Made by a program: the position numbers and the translations under genes
Assembly (NCBI RefSeq): GCF_042242105.1
Contig: NC_092027.1
Location: forward strand, 4,773,506-4,837,505
DNA from: Pempheris klunzingeri
Lineage: Eukaryota; Chordata; Actinopteri; Acropomatiformes; Pempheridae
Direction of reading: 5' to 3'
Length of the DNA stretch: 64,000 bases
The notes under the pieces: model-generated
What the model saw: only the letters and a program-made list of their open reading frames with translations
What the model was told of the DNA's origin: nothing
Databases searched by the model: none
Part shown: positions 43,738-57,276 of the stretch, piece after piece
How the letters are laid out: each line of letters begins with the position of its first letter
Numbering within the stretch: position 1 is the stretch's first letter

Positions 43738-46700
43738 TCACTGTTGGTCTTGCTCCTCCTGCTCGTCGGGTGCTTTGGCTCTCCGCTCTGCGCCGCCTTT
43801 GGGCCTCTGCGCGCTGCTCTGATTGGGCCTCTGGGGGGATTCGTTCAGCAGGTTGACGGCGTCCGGAGGGCCGGGGTGAGGCTGAGCGGCCCGGCCTCGG
43901 GGGCTCTCGGCGTCATCGTACGTGTAAACCTGGTGTTCTGGGATACAGACGCAGGGCAGCGACGGATTAGCGCTCAATAATTGTCCACGAGCAGCTGAGA
44001 AATTATAAACAAGCGGTCTGCAGTTCACTGAGGGTCGTTTCTGAAACGCACACCTTTTATCATATGAGAGGATAAATCATGGGTTGTATGTTCAACTGAC
44101 CTGATTCGAAACAGACTTTTCTCACTGGCGGTGTTTCCTGCCGGTTTGCAGGAACTGTGAGGTAGTGACTCATCTGTGAACGAGACGCAAACGTTTGTCA
44201 GGAAGGACTTGACTTCATCACAATCAATAATCAAAACCCTGAAATTCAGGAGACATAAAGCAGCATCTTAATTAGACTCAACCACCCTTTAGTTTCCCTT
44301 CATTCGTACTGACTGAATTGAAACTGGACGTGTGGGTACGTCTGCTGTAAATAAAAAAATAACAATCCACACAACTGAAACAACACAAACAAACAAATTG
44401 AATCCATCAAGATCCAACAAACAAATACCATCATTTAACTTGGCAAAGGAAGGATTCTTAATTACTAAAGTTTGCTCTTCTGGTGTTTTTTTTTAAATAA
44501 CGTATATATGTAACTGTAACTGTACGTTAAACTGATATGGTTTTAGAATAAGTGATGTGACGTAGCTTATAGTAGAAATAGAGCAGCTCAAACGTTCACA
44601 GACAGAATCACAGTCCTCATTAAACTCACCCTCCTCTCCATCTCCACCCTCTGCTTCCTGAAGCGAACCTCGCTCACGTTGTCCTCAAACGGGTCCATGA
44701 ACAGGTCGTGTCTGCTGTACGACCGAAGCTGTGGACACGCAGGAGAAAGGGTGTCAGAAACACCTTCATGGGCAGAGTTCTTACAATCAAAAACCTGGAT
44801 GGAAGCTGGACTCCGCAGATCCATCATCCCTCATCGTGTCACCCACCCTCTGTCTGGTCTTCTGCAGGTTTCCTCGCAGAATCTTCCTGATTTCCTCCTC
44901 ACGGCTTTTCGAGATGCTCGGGATCGCCCGTCGTCTGGCCGGCCCTTTTGGCTGAATGTTTCTACAGAGACACACGTTAACATACTGTCACCGTTTAAAA
45001 CAAAAAAAAAATATTCTATCAAAAGGTTTATTAGAATCAAAAGCACAAAACGAGCATTAGAGGGGTTGATCTATACCAACGGATGGTTTACAGTCTTATT
45101 GTCTGGGATATTTATTATTACTATATTTAAAGGACACTTCAAGTAGCCTCTTCTCAAAAGACGATATAACTTATGTCTTTCAATTCAGTTGAACAATCGC
45201 TCCTCTGTGTTGTGATTTCTTGTTTACACTGTTCTCTCTTGTAGTACCATCTAAACTGTCCTTTCACTTCCTGCCCCACATCTGGATGTCATCAGTCATT
45301 TGTTATCACGTGATTGGAAATAATGTATTGGGTCTATTTCTTCCTCTAGAACGAACAGGACACCTCTTGTGTTCAACCTGTGAAAAACATGACTGATACT
45401 TACTGCATGGAGACTGAGGACACGATGGAGGGCAGCTTGGCGGCACTCCCGCTCTCCACCAGCATCATGGCCTGTTTCATCTCCAGCTTGTTGTAGAAGG
45501 AGATGAGCTGAGGCTCGGTGGAGCGGTCGCCTGCGATCAGCCACCTCTTCACGTAGGTCTTATTGAAGCGGTTCAGCCTGAGCGCAGCACAGAAATCGAT
45601 CAGTTGTCGTTAATACTGTCCCTTATACTCTTCCTCTGTCCCAGCTGCCTTCACGCAGGAGCTCCAACCGAACAGAAAGTGTTAAAAGATGCCCGACACA
45701 CCACCAACAAACACCACAAATCAAGGTGGAAGTCCTACGACAGGGAACTGAACCCTGACAGTGTTGAGGCGCTGGACCAACGTCACTACAACATTTAAAC
45801 ATGAGAGCATAGAGGATCCATAGTGACCGGAGTTAATGTAAGTTAAGACACTGCGCTCTTAACCACAACAACCACAGCAGCATTTTAATGAGACAAAATG
45901 ACTTCCTGATGATCTGCAGCACCACCAGCAGCAGCAGCAGCAGCAGCAGCATCATGGGAGAAACAGTTCAGGATCATATTCTCACAGAAGAAAATCTCTT
46001 TCATCTTGGAGTCACAGTTTTCATCCCTTTAGTGAATTCCCTCCTACTCTAATTTATTGATTTTACAATATATAATCTTAGCAGGTATCCTGATAACGAC
46101 CTCGCACATGTTTGAACCCTCACTCATCATATAAAACTTGCTTATATATGGACACGAGTGACTCAAAACCAAACTCCAGATGCCACTGAGAGGTTGTTTC
46201 GTCGTGACAAAGAGGAAAAGGCAGACGTGTTAAGAAAAGGTCGTACTTGTCTTTCCAGTGATGATGTCCGTAATGACCGCAGATGTCTTCGATTCCCGTG
46301 AGGAGATGATCCAAGAACTGAAGACAGAGTTTTTAAGCCTTTATTATTTCAGCGTACAGAATCTTAAGGATGAACAACAAAACAAAAAACAGGACTTTTC
46401 TTTTCTGTTATTTTATGTCTTGTATTGTAACTCTGATCATCTCATTATGTTCTTGTTGTCCATCCGATGTTTGGTTGTAAAAACTGAACTTACGATGTCA
46501 AACAGATCTGTGCTGCTCTCACCTGTGTGTGAATCTCCTCGTTAATTGATCCTTTGCTCTCCTTCTTCTTCTTCACTGCCAGGAGCTCCACCAGAGGCCT
46601 GATAGTCATTCCCTGAGGACAGAAACAGGAGTGTAAACACTGAATGCATTGTAATCTTTTAAGTGTAGACTGTATAACCTCATTTACACATAACTCTTAA

Positions 46701-49700
46701 AAAGGAAGCTGCATTGTCCACAGATTTGTTCAAGTTCCAGTTAGTTGCCATCAGAGGTCAACACAGGTTACTGATTAATTATATGAAGGAACTGACTTAT
46801 CCCAAAAAACACAAATGAAAGAATACATTAAATTGCTGGGTGCTTATTTCTACTTTTTCTTTTAAGTAATTTAGTTCTTGTTCCGATTTATGCTTTCATT
46901 GATTCATTTATTTCCTGGAAATGTTTTTCATATGAACTGCTGGACCCCTCCCACCTGCACAAAGACCGTGAAGAAGATGACGGTGATGATGGCGGTGAGG
47001 AACATGTTCTTCATCCCGCTGTTGGTCAGCAGGAACCCCAGTGAGAAGGCTATGGCACCTCGCAGGCCACCGTAGGCCACGATGAACTGGTCCTTTTTGG
47101 TCAACTTGACAATGCGGAATTTATTGATGATGTATGTGAGGCCAATGACCCCTGAAACACACCGAGAACAACACAACTAGAGATTAGAAAAGGATGAAAA
47201 TATCTTCAAATCACACAACCAGGACCCTTAAGTGTGATGATGTATGTATGTGCTTATGCACACACACCACAGACGGGGGAGTGGGGGACAATTATTTTAG
47301 CACACCGACTGTTTGCTGCTTTCAACACCATAGGTACCCTGAACGCAGCATTTTGATTGATGAACACCACAGACTCAAACTGTACAAATATGATGTACTT
47401 GTACTTTACTTGAGAGTTTCATACTTCAGCTCCACTACATCTCAGAGGTTGCAGATTTAGACATTGTACTTTTAACTGTCTTCTTCTCCATAGCAAGTTA
47501 GCAACAGCAGCTGAGGATCATGGGTATTGTTGTATTTAGAGCCATCATGCCGAACAGACAGAAAAAACATGATTTGTCAGAAACGAAGGGAGGAGGATTT
47601 CTATGTGGACACACTTTTCCTCCACACTTTGAACTGTAAACTGTAAAATATGTCATTTATATGTTATGTACGCTCCACAATTATTTAAGAATATTATGTT
47701 TACGCAGTAGCCTTTCTGCTTTGTTTCTGACAAATCATGTTTTATCTGTCTGTTCAGCATGATGGCTCTAAATACTACAATACCCATAATCCTCAGCTGC
47801 TGTTGCTTATTTGCTATGGAGAAGAAGGCAGTCAAATGTTAATGTCAATGTAGTCAAATGTCAAAGTACAATATCTGCCTCTGATATGTAGAGGAGTAGC
47901 TGCATAAAATGTTGACAATGAAGTATTTCAAATGAAATGTTCTAAAATGTTAACAGTATAAGTACCTCATATTTGTAGTTAGCTACAGCCCTGAGTCTGT
48001 GTTGTTTGTTAACGCAGACAAAAAGTCACCACTGGACCACGCTGTGTCGTACTGACCCATCACTCTAGACACCAGACAGATGATCACGGTGGAAACGACG
48101 AAGGTCCAGTTCCAGGCGTGAGGACCGGCCACCGTGGAAACACCGAGGAAGATGAAGATGAGGGTCTCGCTCACACTGCTCCACATCTTCATGAAATATT
48201 TGATGGTGGTATACGACTTGTGGGAGATGTTGGCCTCCACGTACGGCCGCATCATCACGCCACACGCTATTAACCTGGTCGGGAAGGACACAGAGAGAGA
48301 AAGATGAGTGAGACGTGACTCAGACTGTTAGTTTCTGCAGTTTAAAGCTGGAGGAAACAAAACTTTTACACAAAAGTACAACTGTAGCTACTCAAAAATC
48401 TGTCCGGTGTAACCACGTCTCCACCTACAGGAGGTGAAAAGTTTAACTGTATGAGAAAAACGCTTTTTCATTTCCTGAAATGATGCAGACGAGAAGATTA
48501 TTTTCACGTGTGTTTGCTAAACATGAAGCTAGAGCTGGCAGGTGGCTAGCTTAGCTTAGCATAAAGACTCAAAACAGCACGGATGTTTTATAAGAACTGG
48601 ATAGTATTAATCCCATCATGCCTCTCGCTCAGCCGCGCTGATCAATGGCTTGTACCATAGTGGTGACATCATTTAGATTAAAAAAAAAAAAAAAAAAAAA
48701 ACTTTCTGGGTAACTATTCCCTTAAAAGAAAAAGAAAAACGGCTGGTATGTGGAATTTCTGCAGCAAAGAAAATCTAAAAACTTGCTGCATATATTTTTT
48801 ATATCACAAACTTGGGTAAAGTGAGGCCGAGTGACTCACGACATGATCCCAGAAAGATGGAAGACCTCAGCAGAGAGATACGCCATGTAGCTGTAGAGGA
48901 AGACGAACAGCGGCTCGATGACCCGAGTGTGAGAGGTGAAGCGGGACGTGAAAGCTCCCAGGATGCCGTAGATGGTTCCCACCATGACGCCCCCCAGAGA
49001 AACCACGAAGAAGCAGACGACACCGAGGACGGCGTCGACCACGGACACAGATCCTGCTTCAGAAAACTCCTCGAACAGGTGATACAGAACCTGCAGGGAA
49101 AACAGTCCGTTACTGTTCGTGTTGTGTTTTATTCAAGATGAAATGTTTCAGAGCTTTATGATGATTAATGGATAAGGAAAGAAGAAACACACATTACACA
49201 CATTTTTTGGTAAATATATTGTGTAATTTGACCTCTTTTGGCCTCAAATACATGTAGTTCTCTACATGAAACGGTCTGAAATGTTTGGAGGAAAAATGTG
49301 TTTTGACGAGCTAAGAAAGGTTGTGATGCATAGTTTTAATCTAAGATGATAAGCAATATTCTCTGAGATTATCTGATCTCAATTTCCGCTGCAGCTGTGA
49401 GATTAATGTAGTGAAGCAGAATTGTAAAGAAGCAGAAGATGGAAATCCTTCACTCACCACAGTGACGGCGTCGTTGAGGAGCGACTCCCCGAACACGAGG
49501 ATGTGCAGCAGCTCGTTGATGTGGATCTCCTCGAACACGGCCAGCACGGCCACGGGGTCCACGGCCGAGATGATGGAGCCGAACAGCAGGCAGGACAGCA
49601 GGTCCACGCCGGCCAGCTTGGCACCTTCGAGCTGACACACTCCGTACATCATCCCGCCGATGAAGAAGGCGTTCCACAGAGTCCCCACCACCGCGAACAC

Positions 49701-52700
49701 CAGGATGGTGCCCATGTTCTCGGTGAAGGCCCGGATGGGCAGGAAGTAGCCGGCATCGAGGATGATGGGAGGCAGCAGGTAGAAGAAGAAGAGCTTTGAG
49801 TCGAGGACGGGCGCTGCCTCTCCGATGGCCTCGATGATGCCGCCCACCAGCAGACCGACGACGATCAGCAGGCAGCTCTCTGGGACCACGTTCGACACTC
49901 TGGGAATAATATGAAAACCTGCAGAGAGAAAAAGATTTCTACTCATCAAACTGTTCATGTTGAGGGAAGAAGATCCTGCATACTGTTCTCACTCAGCATC
50001 ACTACTCACAGATAATAAAACATTTAGACCTTTATCACATGTATTTTAAACAATTCTCACAACAATGACCCTTAATAGCTCTACCCATTCTCTCTCTCTC
50101 TCTCTTTTTAATACATTTTGTTACTCATTGTTTTTATCTTATTTACTTCCCTTTGAGACTTGTGACATTGGGCTTTAATAATCTTTGATGTCATGTGCAG
50201 ACAGTAATGTGTCAGACTGAACCCACGTAATGGTTAATTATTGGGAGGCACTCAAACAGCAGAATAACAGTTTTTTTTTGAGAGACTCATTTTGTTGTAT
50301 GTGATTATGCAATGACAATAAAGGGATTCATTCATACACACATTCGTTCATTCATAACCGTCACACACCACAATGCAACAGAATGGGTGAAGCCTTATCT
50401 AGATCTGAAATCACTGTAAGAATAACAAAGGTCCACGGGGACCGACGTGTTCATATTCAGTGTGTGGGATCTTCTTTCCTACACGACTGTATCGGAGATA
50501 GTTGCATGTACAAAAATCTTGAGAATAAAAAGGAACATTTTGGACTTGAAGATTTAAAAAATCATTCACTTTTACTCCTTCTCACAACCTTAAAAATAAA
50601 ACCTTCTAAAATCCCATTTATTTTAAGTTAAAATGTTCTCAAATTTGATTAATATTCTGTTTTCTGAAGCATTTTGTAATGTTATTCAGAACAGAGGAGC
50701 CTTAGTCTAATGTTTGATTCCAGCCAGCGACCTTTGCTGCATGTCATTCCCCTCTTTCTCCTCCAGGCATTAAAAAACTGTCAGGTAAATACAACAGGAC
50801 CAAACATCCAGGTGAAAAACGACACTGCATCTAAAGGATAATTACTTTGTAATGAGTTTACATTTGGTGCATTAGAGCAGCAGTTTGACAGGACATAAAC
50901 AACGATCCACTCAGTCATTTGTACGCTGCAACATCCTCATGAAATATAAAACACGTTGCAGCAGCTGCTGCAGGACAGCAAGCAGTTTGTGGGAACTGAA
51001 GTCTGTCTGAAAATATCTGTGCGGTTTGAATTTTATCTATTTAATCTGCAGTGTAGTGGATGTTAGTGACATGAAAAACTGAGGCCTGCAACCACTATTC
51101 ATTATCCTTCTTTCTAGATCAACAGAAAATAGTGAAAAATGACCATCACAAGTCCCCAGAGCTCAAAGTAACATCTTCATGTTTAAACATCAGTCCAGAA
51201 CAGAGAAAAGCAGCAAATCATCACATTTGAAAACAAGAAACCAATGAATGTTTGATATTTCTTTTACAAAAACACATGTTTTCTGGCTTTTATCAATTTT
51301 TTTTTTTCTTTCTTCCTGATGTTGAACTGAATTTTTACCTCTTTGGTAACAATCAGAAATCACTCTTTACTTCATTGAGACAACAAAAACTACTAACAAA
51401 GTAAAATGATTGATTGTTTCAGTGCTGTCTATTAGCACCCAGGACAGCTAGATGGCTGCTATTTGGCCATTTACACCCGGCCGGGGACTTGTAATATAAA
51501 CAGAGACAAAGTTCACAAGAGGAAGAGGGAGTGATGAAGAAACAGGACTCTTATTCACTGAAACCAAATGTTTTCATTTTTCTCAGTTTTCAGTTGCAGT
51601 CGGTTCGGTTAAGGCACCAAAACTAATTGCTTAGGTTTAGGAAAAGATCAGCCACATTAGGGAATTACATCCCAGGTACAAATAGCATCTGCCTTAATTT
51701 AAAGTCATGTTTGTGTTGTAAGCCCAATATTCACTCTCCTTTTAGCTCTGCTTTTGGCCTCCACCAACTCCTGAAGGAAATATCTGGCTGTGCAGCAGCT
51801 AAATGCTCCACTATGTTTCCTACCTGGTCTCTGACTGTGTCAGTCTGCTGTTTGATGCTGAGCAGGTTGTATTATGTGGGGCTTTTAAAGCATCTTTGCT
51901 GAAAACAGCTGCAACCAAAAGCGACAATATAAGAGCAGTGATGTGAAGTAAAACAGCTAAACAATGAGCTGACAGTCAGTGTAACGCACTGTAGAGCCAC
52001 AACACTGTTACTGCTCTTTTAGTCTCATTTCTGGCCTGTTTGTATCTCAGCAGAACGAGGTCTTGACATTCAGCCTCACTCCGTCATGTGACGTGGGGTC
52101 CAGGCTGCTGTGACAATCGTTTTCTGCCATGTTTTATGCCGTCAGTGGTCTTGTGTGCGGCCGTCCTCGCCCCCTCCTCTCCTCTCTGACTCTGCACACT
52201 GGGATCTTTGTTATCGAGCAGTGCATTAGGACAGGAAGTAGGACCAGCCCTCGGAGACAACAGCTGGACCAGCAGATAAGATGCCAGAGAGTTTCGTTCA
52301 GCTCACTGAGCCAACTACAAACCGCAAGCCAGATTCCTACAGCCAATCAGAATCACCGCTGCCCAGAGTTCTGATCCAAAATGGTGGATAATACATTAAG
52401 AAAAAGTCTAAATCCATCATTATTTACACGTAAACTGTCCTGCAGAAGACACAAACCTCACTGTCACATGCTCTGTAATATTGCATGTTTCTGAAAATAT
52501 CTAAAAATAGTTTGAGTTTATTTGTACAGTGACTGTTCAAAGAGTTTTATGGGCTTCTACTTTAAGACTAAATGTCTTAGAAACTGATTGTTTATTTGCA
52601 AAAAAATAAAACAATTAAAATAAAATAGATTTTAGTAGTACTTAGTACTGAGAGCCCAGACGAAATACCAAAATTTGAACCGAAATGTTGGCCAATATTC

Positions 52701-54585
52701 TTTTTAAAGGGATCCTTTAAATTTGGTTTTTAAAAGATTTTGGCTAAAATATGACCATAATGTGACAAAATGCACACAAAATATACTTGGACAATTTAAA
52801 GAGTAAATAAAACGTGGTATTTTGTTATTTTCTTAAATGCTCTGAGAATTAAACAGAGTTTGGTTGGAGGCTGGTCTCTTGTGTGAGTGGGATAAAATAA
52901 ACTCTACCATGTTCAGGAAAAGATTTAAATAAATAACCGACTTCTTATTTAACTTCTGTGTAGCTGGATGTATCCTGTACTGTGCAGAGTCAATCTCACA
53001 TCATATGAGGAGCGTCGTTGTGTCAAAGCTAAAAGGTCACAGGTGAGAGATGACTAATTATAACAGCAACTGAACAAATGCTTTCAGAGCCCTCGCTCGC
53101 CAAGGCTGAATTCAAACTCTAATCCCTCCACACTTGCTTTGACGCTCACATCCTGAAATAAGTCTGCGGAACATAACAGAAGCAGTCTGTGGAAACACTG
53201 TTGGCTCTGCAGGCAGCTGCTGCATCCCACAAGAGGAATATCCAGTGTGTCCGCAGCACTTAATATTAAAAATAAAATAACAAAAACTGCCTGTTATTCA
53301 TATTAAAAATGTATCCAAAGTAGAAAAGAAGCTTATTGTCTAAGGCTGATGTAAAAAAATCATAATTTATCTGTTGTTGGTGGACTATTGCAGTGTCACT
53401 GATCTGCATTAAACAACTGTCGGCTCAATAAGCACAATACAGAAACCAGAAACCAGATTTTATATTATACCAGTTTTACTTTTTATCTGTAAAGCTCTAA
53501 GTCTTCAGCCCCTCTGGTTGTTTTGTGGATTGAATATTAAGTTGCTGAAGTGGCTCCTCCTAATTCCTGGAATCTCTCTGCCAGACAGCGTTAAAAATGC
53601 GAGTGCAGACTAAAAACACTTATTCCACCAAGTACATTTAATCCACTTTGAGCGTAAACTGCATCTAATTGTTGCAGCTTTTATCATTGCAGTTACTGGC
53701 TCTTTTACAACGTCTGCATGGGTTTGGTGATCTGACATTTTTTGATTTTGTTAACATATGGATAAAGACTGAGTTGGCGGTTCATAGGTGAAACTTTTAA
53801 ATTAACTAGTTAGTTAAAAGAAGCCTGAGAGATCAGACAAAGAAATACCTTTATCTGGATAACCTGTAGAGACTGGAGGATGCATGTCACACCTTTTTTC
53901 CATGTTTGTCATGGCTCAGAAATAAAATGCTTGGCTGCTTGTTATTTATTGCTTGCTGTTCATGTTCATAGAGTTATAATGGTTATGGTTATTTGTAGTG
54001 GTGGAACCTGTTTCATCAAGTCCACCTAAGGGCGTTAATGAAGCTGCATAACACCAAGTGTGTTGAACCAAATAAGTTCTGTTCAACTCCATGACATTAT
54101 TCTACACAAATAAATCTGAACTTATTAACAAATTTATACAACCTAGTCTGAGCTGTAAACCAACTGGAGAAGCCCATAAAAGCACAGTTTGGAGACCCCT
54201 CCCTTCAGTCCAGATCATCACCCCCCTCCAGTACATGATGAGCCAGCACCTCCATAAGAGGTATTGATTCCTCTGTGATCTGAGTTATTCTGCGCCACTC
54301 ACCAAGTTTCATGAGCAGAGCCAGGAGGATCCACAGGGAGATCTCAAAGGGCTTCTTGACGTCGTCGAAGTTGAGGGAGAGGACGGGGAAAGCCTTCTTG
54401 TGAGTGGTGGAGTTAGTGTGGTGACCGGAGTCCTCTGGTGTGGCTCCGGCCGGGTTTCTGCGCGACTCGTTGCTTCCCGAAACAACAACATCACGACTCG
54501 CGGAGGCGAAAGCGAGCAACAGGACGCACATTAACGCCACCAGACGCGGACTGGGGCTCCTCGGGGCGGGTCGGAGCTCAGCCAT
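43738..54585 (-). CDS. slc9a1b: Na+/H+ exchanger 1b (beta-adrenergic NHE type)
   Basis: Twelve coding exons: 54585-54303, 49918-49458, 49090-48840, 48274-48057, 47151-46955, 46612-46523, 46317-46247, 45577-45404, 44961-44847, 44728-44630, 44173-44101 and 43937-43738. They join in frame to 743 residues. It is a plasma-membrane exchanger of inner H+ for outer Na+. The N-end is a signal-like helix (MAELRPAP...[13 protein letters not shown]) and a glycosylation site (NST). The transport domain has [14 protein letters not shown], the ion-binding [14 protein letters not shown] and [13 protein letters not shown], and [13 protein letters not shown]. The regulatory tail has the CHP-binding helix region ([20 protein letters not shown]) and the calmodulin region. 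The tail residues [13 protein letters not shown] match trout beta-NHE, the red-cell exchanger driven by adrenaline through cAMP, rather than mammalian NHE1. The first ATG in frame is used. Intron 1 is 4.4 kb. Confidence 0.93.
45926..45950. repeat. (CAG)8 run in slc9a1b intron 7
   Basis: Eight CAG units between the exons at 46247 and 45577; non-coding. Confidence 0.9.
47380..47990. repeat. Fold-back repeat in slc9a1b intron 4
   Basis: The arms at about 47477-47590 and 47717-47830 are reverse complements with roughly six differences in 113 bases, around a 126-base loop. The outer flanks ('ctccactacatctcagaggt' left, its complement near 47870) are a more decayed inverted pair typical of a teleost palindromic repeat. 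Confidence 0.85.
48525..48705. repeat. Dispersed repeat fragment with poly(A) run
   Basis: Contains 'gcttagcttagcataaagac' like the copy at 17490, then a run of about 21 A (48679-48699). It lies in slc9a1b intron 3. Confidence 0.55.
49919..54302 (-). other. Intron 1 of slc9a1b
   Basis: A long intron with a (CT)n run (50090-50103), a dispersed repeat (51085-51420) and otherwise AT-rich sequence. Open frames here are short and unrelated to known families. Confidence 0.7.
51085..51420. repeat. Dispersed repeat, 'ATCGATT' family
   Basis: Begins 'aggcctgcaaccactattca', includes 'gaaaatagtgaaaaatgacc' and ends 'gattgattgtttcagtgctg'. It is an older, more diverged copy of the family at 24485 and 42430. 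Confidence 0.5.
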
Positions 54586-54589
54586 TTTC

Positions 54590-55060
54590 AGATGCCTGAG
54601 CTGCGGCTGCTGCTCAGCTCTAGATCCGATGAAGATGAAGATGAAGATAGTACGGGAGGCGAGCGTGGTGCGCCACAGAGAAGCGCGCACTTTTACGCAC
54701 GAACTCCAAAGGCATCTTCAAATTACGCACAGTTGTTAAAAGAACAAACGGGGGTTCATGCTGCAAACAAACCAGCCGCCGCCATCAGTGGGAGGTGATT
54801 TAACATCCACGCTTCTCTCTCCCCTCCTGAGATGATCTGACCTGGTTGATCCACACCTGTTGTTTCCTCCCTAAAACTAACCTGCGTCAAATAGCGACAC
54901 CCATCACACTGAAATCTCTCACGCTGCTCTCTGTTTCTCTTCACACTCACATGCAGCTCATCCAAAGGTGAACCGGAGGGAAGGTGACATCTGCTGGACA
55001 GGAGGACCGCGGCGACCACCAGGCACCTGTGGCGGAGGCCCGAATACTGCAATGAAATAC
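54590..55060. promoter_or_regulatory. Likely slc9a1b promoter region
   Basis: CpG-rich sequence (about 54380-54800 is richest) begins inside the first exon and extends upstream. I see no clear TATA box, so this is a region call only. Confidence 0.4.
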
Positions 55061-56030
55061 AATTTTTAGGGATTTTTACGTGAGTATGTTGATGTATGTT
55101 GAACTCTCAGATGTTTCCCAAAAAAGAAAGTTGATGTTTGGATTGCGTTTATTTATTTCAGTGGCTGATTTCATGAACAAGAAGTCAGAGGCAGCTACTG
55201 GCTTCTCTGTGTCTCTGTTTTATGAGTTTTAAACTGTGGCCCCGGTGACCTGACATTTAAACAAGATAAATTGTTATTTGAAGTAGCTTCCAGCTTTCAG
55301 ATTAGTTCAGACTAAACAGATGATTCTGGGCTTACATGTCCTCTTCAGCCCCCAGCAGAGGAGAATTAGTAAAACCAACATCAGAGGCTGGTTCCCACAG
55401 TGTCGGACCTCCTCCTCTGGCTGCTGGAGGCCGATGGAAACATAAATCCAAAGGCTGTTTGTGTTTGACAGGAATATGTGAAGGGCTGTAAAAGACTAGA
55501 AAATATACAAGACCAACCAAATGCCAGTTTGTCAAGTTTTCAGACTCTTTAGCTGCTAAATGATAATGATGATGATACTACTACTACTACTAATAATAAT
55601 AATCAAGCTAAACACATCATAATAAATCACAATAATAAATAACACAACATGCTCAACACAAACAACAGCAGAAACTTTTCTGGTGTGAATGATGTTTATG
55701 AGTTCTTGCATTTGGTATAAAAGACTTTTTGTAAATTTTGTAAAAACTCTTTTAAAAAGTGGACGTGCAGGATCAGACACAGTTTGTGGGGCTGATTTAC
55801 TGGTCATTGTGGACAGTCTATTTTGGTGCCCGTATCATGTCCTGTACACATGCTAACAATTAAAGCACTTTTGTAAACTATTCAGTCCATTCCTGCTTTT
55901 AACCTTTGAATCCAACTTCCCGGATTCTTGGATTTTGGCCTTTTGGATTAACCCAAAAATGAACAACCCAAACAATGATTTTTTTCCTAAACCTAACCAA
56001 ACTGTGACTTAAAACTGATAATGATAAAAG
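55060..56030. other. Intergenic stretch without a recognised gene
   Basis: Holds a GAT/ACT/AAT trinucleotide tract (55561-55603) and unremarkable AT-rich DNA. Confidence 0.5.
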
Positions 56031-56034
56031 TCAA

Positions 56035-56440
56035 ATAACAGTCATATGGCTATTAGTACCTGGTGCTGACTCTTCACACTCAGCTGCTAACCGCCCCAGC
56101 ACATACTGGAGGTCACGGTCTGAGGGAGCCAACAGAACCACGTTGTCTGCAAAAAGCGGAGATGCCCTGGTAGGGTATCCCCCAGCAAACAGGTTCCAGG
56201 GGAGAAGCCCGACAAAGAGCAAACTCATCCTGGTATTTTTGCCATACTGAATTCCAACGTACCTCGAATTCAGTCTCCCCCTGACCTCTTTAGTTTGTTG
56301 TTTGCCTGCCTGGATTTTTGTGTCCTCGACTCTTTCACCTCTGCCACCTAAGTCGTCCTGTTGGTTTCTTCTGGTTTTCCTGAACTCTGACTCGTTCCTC
56401 CTCCCTCTGATACTAAACCTAAAACACCTTGGAAACATGA
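56035..56440 (-). mobile_element. LINE reverse-transcriptase fragment
   Basis: The minus strand reads ASPLFADNVVLLAPSDRDLQ followed by VLGRLAAECEESAP, the catalytic (F-ADD here ADN) region of a non-LTR reverse transcriptase. The preceding stretch (RRNESEFRKTRRN to about 56400) is not clearly related. Short, isolated and inactive; same family as the piece at 15880-16060. Confidence 0.75.
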
Positions 56441-57276
56441 AAAACTACACAGAAGTCTGCACACAGATGTCCAAAGTGTGAACATATTTATTTGAGATTT
56501 ACATCAATTGATCAAATGTGTTATTTTACAAAGTGAATCATTTGAATGTCTTTTTGTAGCATTTTTACATTGACAGACATTTATGAAATTCTGGTACAAA
56601 CACGAAGGTTTTGATTTAGCAAGTCACCTTTTTATATTCATAGCTGGCTGTTAGTTAAACTTCGTAAATAATAAATACTCAAAACAGTGATGCTGCATTA
56701 GCATTTACAGTCTAAATTCACACATTAAGGTGCTGAAGAACAACAGACTAATGACTCAACTGAAATATTTTGAAGGAGGCGTGGATCTTTGTGAGGAATA
56801 TCAATAAATACAATACCCTTGTATGTCTGAATAATTAATTAGTTTTACAGTGGTCAGTAAAAAAACATGTTTTCTTTGTGTTTTGTTATATTATTAAAAT
56901 GCAGGAAATGATCATGACTGCAGGTCGAACTATAAAGCTGAGATCCTACAGATGACATGCTCCTTTATTGTATTAAACTACAATCTTGATTAAAGTGGTC
57001 CAACTACAGGCTCACTTTTATTTTTGTTTATAAATGTTGTGATTCTTAAGAAAGTGTAAACTGTTTTACCAAATTATCTCAAATCATCCTGCTGGGACTC
57101 AGCAGTGACTCACATTTTCCCTCCTGGGACACTTAGATTTTCCTTCAGGCAACTCAACACAAACACATTAACTCCCTCAGTCTCCTCCGTCACAAACCTT
57201 CTACCGACGTACACAAACAAACAAACAGTCACACAAACCGCCTGCAGAGCTGCTGCGACAGCATCGCTCACTGATC

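Noticed and set aside
44588-44635. Reading through EMERR into VSLMR as coding sequence
   Set aside because: A strong GTGAGT donor ends the exon at EMERR, and the next exon continues [11 protein letters not shown] as in trout; read-through soon meets a stop.
45604-45798. Short plus-strand open frame in a slc9a1b intron
   Set aside because: No family resemblance and no supporting signals.
49503-49799. Plus-strand open frame opposite slc9a1b exon 2
   Set aside because: A shadow of the conserved exon on the other strand.
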